From Rutidosis leptorrhynchoides (taxonomy: Eukaryota > Streptophyta > Magnoliopsida > Asterales > Asteraceae), in assembly GCF_046630445.1 (NCBI RefSeq), contig NC_092336.1, positions 201,471,001 to 201,535,000 of the forward strand: DNA of 64,000 nt. The letters are read 5' to 3'. Positions within the stretch are counted from its first letter, which is position 1, and each line of letters starts with the position of its first letter. The notes below the pieces were generated by a model. The model saw only the letters and a list, made by a program, of their open reading frames with translations, searched no databases and was not told where the DNA came from. Shown piece by piece: positions 61,157 to 64,000 of the stretch. The translations under genes were made by a program, and so were the position numbers.

Positions 61157-61840
61157 CTAGTACACAAGTCGTTCAGCAAAGGCAATAAAGACACGTAATT
61201 CATACGTCCAGAAACAAGTCATGCATTCTGGTTTTACTAGGATTACTTCCCATCCTTGGTCTTGTGGAACATAACCGTTATGGCCGTTGATAAGACATCG
61301 TGTTGTAATGTCGTCAAAGGGACGAGGGTTACGTAATGTCCAACAGTCCCATAACAATCTAAAAACCTCATTTCTTACCCCAATTACCGACTCCGTCACT
61401 TGTAGGAACGTTTTGTTTAATAGTTGTAGGCCGATGTTCTTGTTCTCACTTTGGCGAGAAGCGAACATTACTAATCCGTAAGCATAACATGCTTCTTTAT
61501 GTTGCATGTTAGCCGCTTTTTCTAAATCACGAAGTCCAATATTCGGATATATTGCGTCAAAATAATTTCTTAACCCATTGCGTAAAACAGCATTTGGGTT
61601 CCCCGCAATATATGCGTCAAAGTAAACACATCGTAACTTATGGATTTCCCAATGTGATATCCCCCATCTTTCGAACGAAAGCCTTTTATAAACCAAGGCA
61701 TTCTTGGAACGTTTTTCGAATGTCTTACAAACTGATCTCGCCTTAAATAGTTGTACTGAAGAATTCTGACCGACTCTAGACAAGATTTCATCAATCATGT
61801 CTCCGGGTAGGTCTCTTAAAATATTGGGTTGTCTATCCAT
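61157..61840 (-). CDS. F-box protein-like ORF carried by Tekay B
   Basis: 227 aa, same length and ends as the copy A ORF. I count 13 residue differences by eye, including FEECS to FEKRS, SFGRW to SFERW, TFPQ to TFLQ and LLRDC to LLWDC. The F-box core (LPGDMIDEILSRVGQNSS), the GNP-A-LRNGLRNYF block and C182, C206, C209 are kept. It is fully open although the neighbouring gag-pol is broken. Some changes are radical (R to W), so constraint cannot be claimed from two copies. Confidence 0.78.
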   Translation of the reverse strand: MDRQPNILRDLPGDMIDEILSRVGQNSSVQLFKARSVCKTFEKRSKNALVYKRLSFERWGISHWEIHKLRCVYFDAYIAGNPNAVLRNGLRNYFDAIYPNIGLRDLEKAANMQHKEACYAYGLVMFASRQSENKNIGLQLLNKTFLQVTESVIGVRNEVFRLLWDCWTLRNPRPFDDITTRCLINGHNGYVPQDQGWEVILVKPECMTCFWTYELRVFIAFAERLVY

Positions 61841-61977
61841 TTTGTGTTTTTATACTGTAAAATAGACAAGAGTTAGATTCATAAAAAAAATACTTATTAA
61901 TACAAGCAATTTTTACATATATCATAAAGCATAAGCACACTATATTACTTATATTACACCACACGAATACAACTATC

Positions 61978-62592
61978 TTATTCCGACTCGCTTGTTTCTT
62001 CTTCTTCGATTTTGGTTCGTTTTGCCAAGTTTCTAGGGATATATGATGTTCCCCTAATACGAGCCGTCGTTATCCACATTGGTTTAGAAAAACCTGGTGG
62101 TTTAGAGGTTCCCGGGTCATTGTTACAACTTAAGGACTTTGGGGGTTGACGATACATATAAAGTTCATCGGGGTTGGAATTAGATTTCTCTATTTTTATG
62201 CCCTTTCCCTTATTATTTTCTTTTGCCTTTTTAAATTCAGTTGGGGTAATTTCTATAACATCATCGGAATTCTCGTCGGAATCCGATTCATCGGAGAATT
62301 GGTAATCCTCCCAATATTTTGCTTCCTTGGCGGAAACACCATTGACCATAATTAACCTTGGTCGGTTGGTTGAGGATTTTCTTTTACTTAACCGTTTTAT
62401 TATTTCCCCCACCGGTTCTATTTCTTCATCCGGTTCCGATTCTTCTTCCGGTTCTGATTCTTCTTCCGGTTCCGACTCTTCTTCCGGTTCCTCTTCGGGA
62501 ACTTGTGAATCAGTCCACGAATTATTCCAATTTACATTTGACTCTTCATTATTATTAGGTGAGTCAATGGAACTTGTTCTAGAGGTAGACAT
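61978..62592 (-). CDS. Acidic repeat ORF of Tekay B
   Basis: 204 aa, open, with five substitutions seen against copy A (for example WNDS to WNNS, YHQPP to YRQPP, TTTR to TTAR). The EPEEES repeat count is unchanged. Features and uncertainty are as for the copy A ORF. Confidence 0.7.
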   Translation of the reverse strand: MSTSRTSSIDSPNNNEESNVNWNNSWTDSQVPEEEPEEESEPEEESEPEEESEPDEEIEPVGEIIKRLSKRKSSTNRPRLIMVNGVSAKEAKYWEDYQFSDESDSDENSDDVIEITPTEFKKAKENNKGKGIKIEKSNSNPDELYMYRQPPKSLSCNNDPGTSKPPGFSKPMWITTARIRGTSYIPRNLAKRTKIEEEETSESE

Positions 62593-62787
62593 CTATCACA
62601 TAATATCAAACGCGTTAAGAGATTAATATATCACATAATATACACATGTTAAAAATATATAGTTTCCAACAAAATTTGTTAAGCAATCATTTTTCAAGTA
62701 AACACGGTCGAAGTCCAGACTCACTAATGCATCCTAACAAACTCGATAAGACACACTAATGCAAAATTCTAGTTCTCTAAGACCAAC

Positions 62788-62799
62788 GCTCGGATACCA
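62788..62799 (-). promoter_or_regulatory. Tekay B primer binding site
   Basis: Element-strand TGGTATCCGAGC, same one-base variant as copy A, two bases before the LTR at 62802. Confidence 0.88.
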
Positions 62800-62801
62800 A
62801 C

Positions 62802-64000
62802 TGAAATGTCCCGTTCTTATTGATTAAAAACGTTCCATATTAATTGATTTCGTTGCAAGGTTTTGACCTCTATATGAGACGTTTTTCAAAGACTGCATTC
62901 ATTTTAAAACAAACCATAACCTTTATTTCATCAATAAAGGTTTAAAAAGCTTTACGTAGATTATCAAATAATGATAATCTAAAATATCTTGTTTACACAC
63001 GACCATTACATAATGGTTTACAATACAAATATGTTACAACAAAATAAGTTTCTTGAATGCAGTTTTTACACAATATCATACAAGCATGGACTCCAAATCT
63101 CGTCCTTATTTAAGTATGCGACAGCGGAAGCTCTTAATAATCACCTGAGAATAAACATGCTTAAAACGTCAACAAAAATGTTGGTGAGTTATAGGTTTAA
63201 CCTATATATATCAAATCATAATAATAGACCACAAGATTTCATATTTCAATACACATCCCATACATAGAGATAAAAATCATTCATATGGTGAACACCTGGT
63301 AACCGACATTAACAAGATGCATAAATAAGAATATCCCCATCATTCCGGGACACCCTTCGGATATGATATAAATTTCGAAGTACTAAAGCATCCGGTTCTT
63401 TGGATGGGGTTTGTTAGGCCCAATAGATCTATCTTTAGGATTCGCGTCAATTAGGGTGTCTGTTCCCTAATTCTTAGATTACCAGACTTAATAAAAAGGG
63501 GCATATTCGATTTCGATAATTCAACCATAGAATGTAGTTTCACGTACTTGTGTCTATTTTGTAAATCATTTATAAAACCTGCATGTATTCTCATCCCAAA
63601 AATATTAGATTTTAAAAGTGGGACTATAACTCACTTTCACAGATTTTTACTTCGTCGGGAAGTAAGACTTGGCCACTGGTTAATTCACGGACCTATAACA
63701 ATATATACATATATATCAAAGTATGTTCAAAATATATTTACAACACTTTTAATATATTTTGATGTTTTAAGTTTATTAAGTCAGCTGTCCTCGTTAGTAA
63801 CCTACAACTAGTTGTCCACAGTTAGATGTACAGAAATAAATCGATAAATATTATCTTGAATCAATCCACGACCCAGTGTATACGTATCTCAGTATTGATC
63901 ACAACTCAAACTATATATATTTTGGAATCAACCTCAACCCTGTATAGCTAACTCCAACATTCACATATAGAGTGTCTATGGTTGTTCCAAAATATATATA
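62802..64000 (-). repeat. Tekay B 5' LTR, partial
   Basis: First 1199 bp (plus-strand left part) of the second LTR, matching 52948-54146. Cut by the window edge. Frames at 62989-63267 and 63548-63811 recur in the other LTR and are not genes. Confidence 0.95.

Larger units (their letters stand above)
52948..64000 (-). mobile_element. Tekay-type chromovirus copy B, decayed gag-pol, truncated by window
   Basis: Same layout as copy A: LTR 52948-56199, polypurine region, gag-pol, F-box ORF, acidic ORF, primer site, and the first 1199 bp of the second LTR (from 62802). In the visible LTR overlap I noted at least seven differences (near 52999/62857, 53234, 53251, 53542/63397, 53827, 53835, 54137), so it is older than copy A. 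Confidence 0.95.

Overview
This is a plant nuclear repeat block with no host gene that I can support. It is AT-rich, full of (TA)n and (ATT)n microsatellites, and almost entirely LTR retrotransposons. Element types (Ty1/Copia; Athila with an Asp-type primer site; Tekay-like chromoviruses and a derivative with initiator-Met primer sites) point to a eudicot. LTR style suggests Asteraceae, but that is an impression only.

The core is a four-element nest in which every insertion has readable borders. (1) A Copia element lies at 5292-52778 (472-bp left LTR, target duplication AAAAG on both sides). (2) Its gag is split by an Athila element at 9635-39738 (about 2.03-kb LTRs, duplication CCCAT). (3) The Athila reverse transcriptase is split by a Tekay-type chromovirus, copy A, at 19747-32854 (two 3251-bp LTRs, duplication GTTGC). 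(4) The Copia right LTR is split by a LARD-like non-autonomous element at 41182-52529 (about 3.75-kb LTRs around a 3.8-kb internal domain without gag-pol). A second Tekay element, copy B, starts at 52948 and runs off the right edge. These five elements all read on the minus strand. Positions 1-2802 hold a plus-sense LTR of a related family. Positions 2803-5286 are an older flank with an Athila-like gag fragment.

Copy A looks young and potentially autonomous: one uninterrupted gag-pol frame (two zinc knuckles, DSGA protease, RT, RNase H, HHCC/DDE integrase, chromodomain-like tail) and LTRs of equal length with only two differences noticed. Copy B is older; its gag-pol has three nonsense codons, each readable as C-to-T relative to copy A, plus damage to protease and zinc-knuckle residues.

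The most unusual content is two extra ORFs between the primer binding site and gag in both Tekay copies: a 204-aa acidic ORF with an EPEEES repeat, and a 227-aa ORF that reads as an F-box protein of the plant At1g67623/At2g35280 type. Both are open in copy B although its gag-pol is dead. A conserved splice-acceptor-like sequence precedes the F-box ATG, and a 16-nt copy of the polypurine-tract region lies between F-box and gag. The LARD shares the Tekay primer site, polypurine region, LTR 3' portion and internal polypurine-like motif, so it looks like a parasite of the Tekay machinery. Its LTRs each carry a tandem pair of tRNA-like sequences.

Relative order is Copia first (LTRs with indels), then Athila and LARD, then Tekay A. 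All comparisons are by eye; no alignments or database searches were run.
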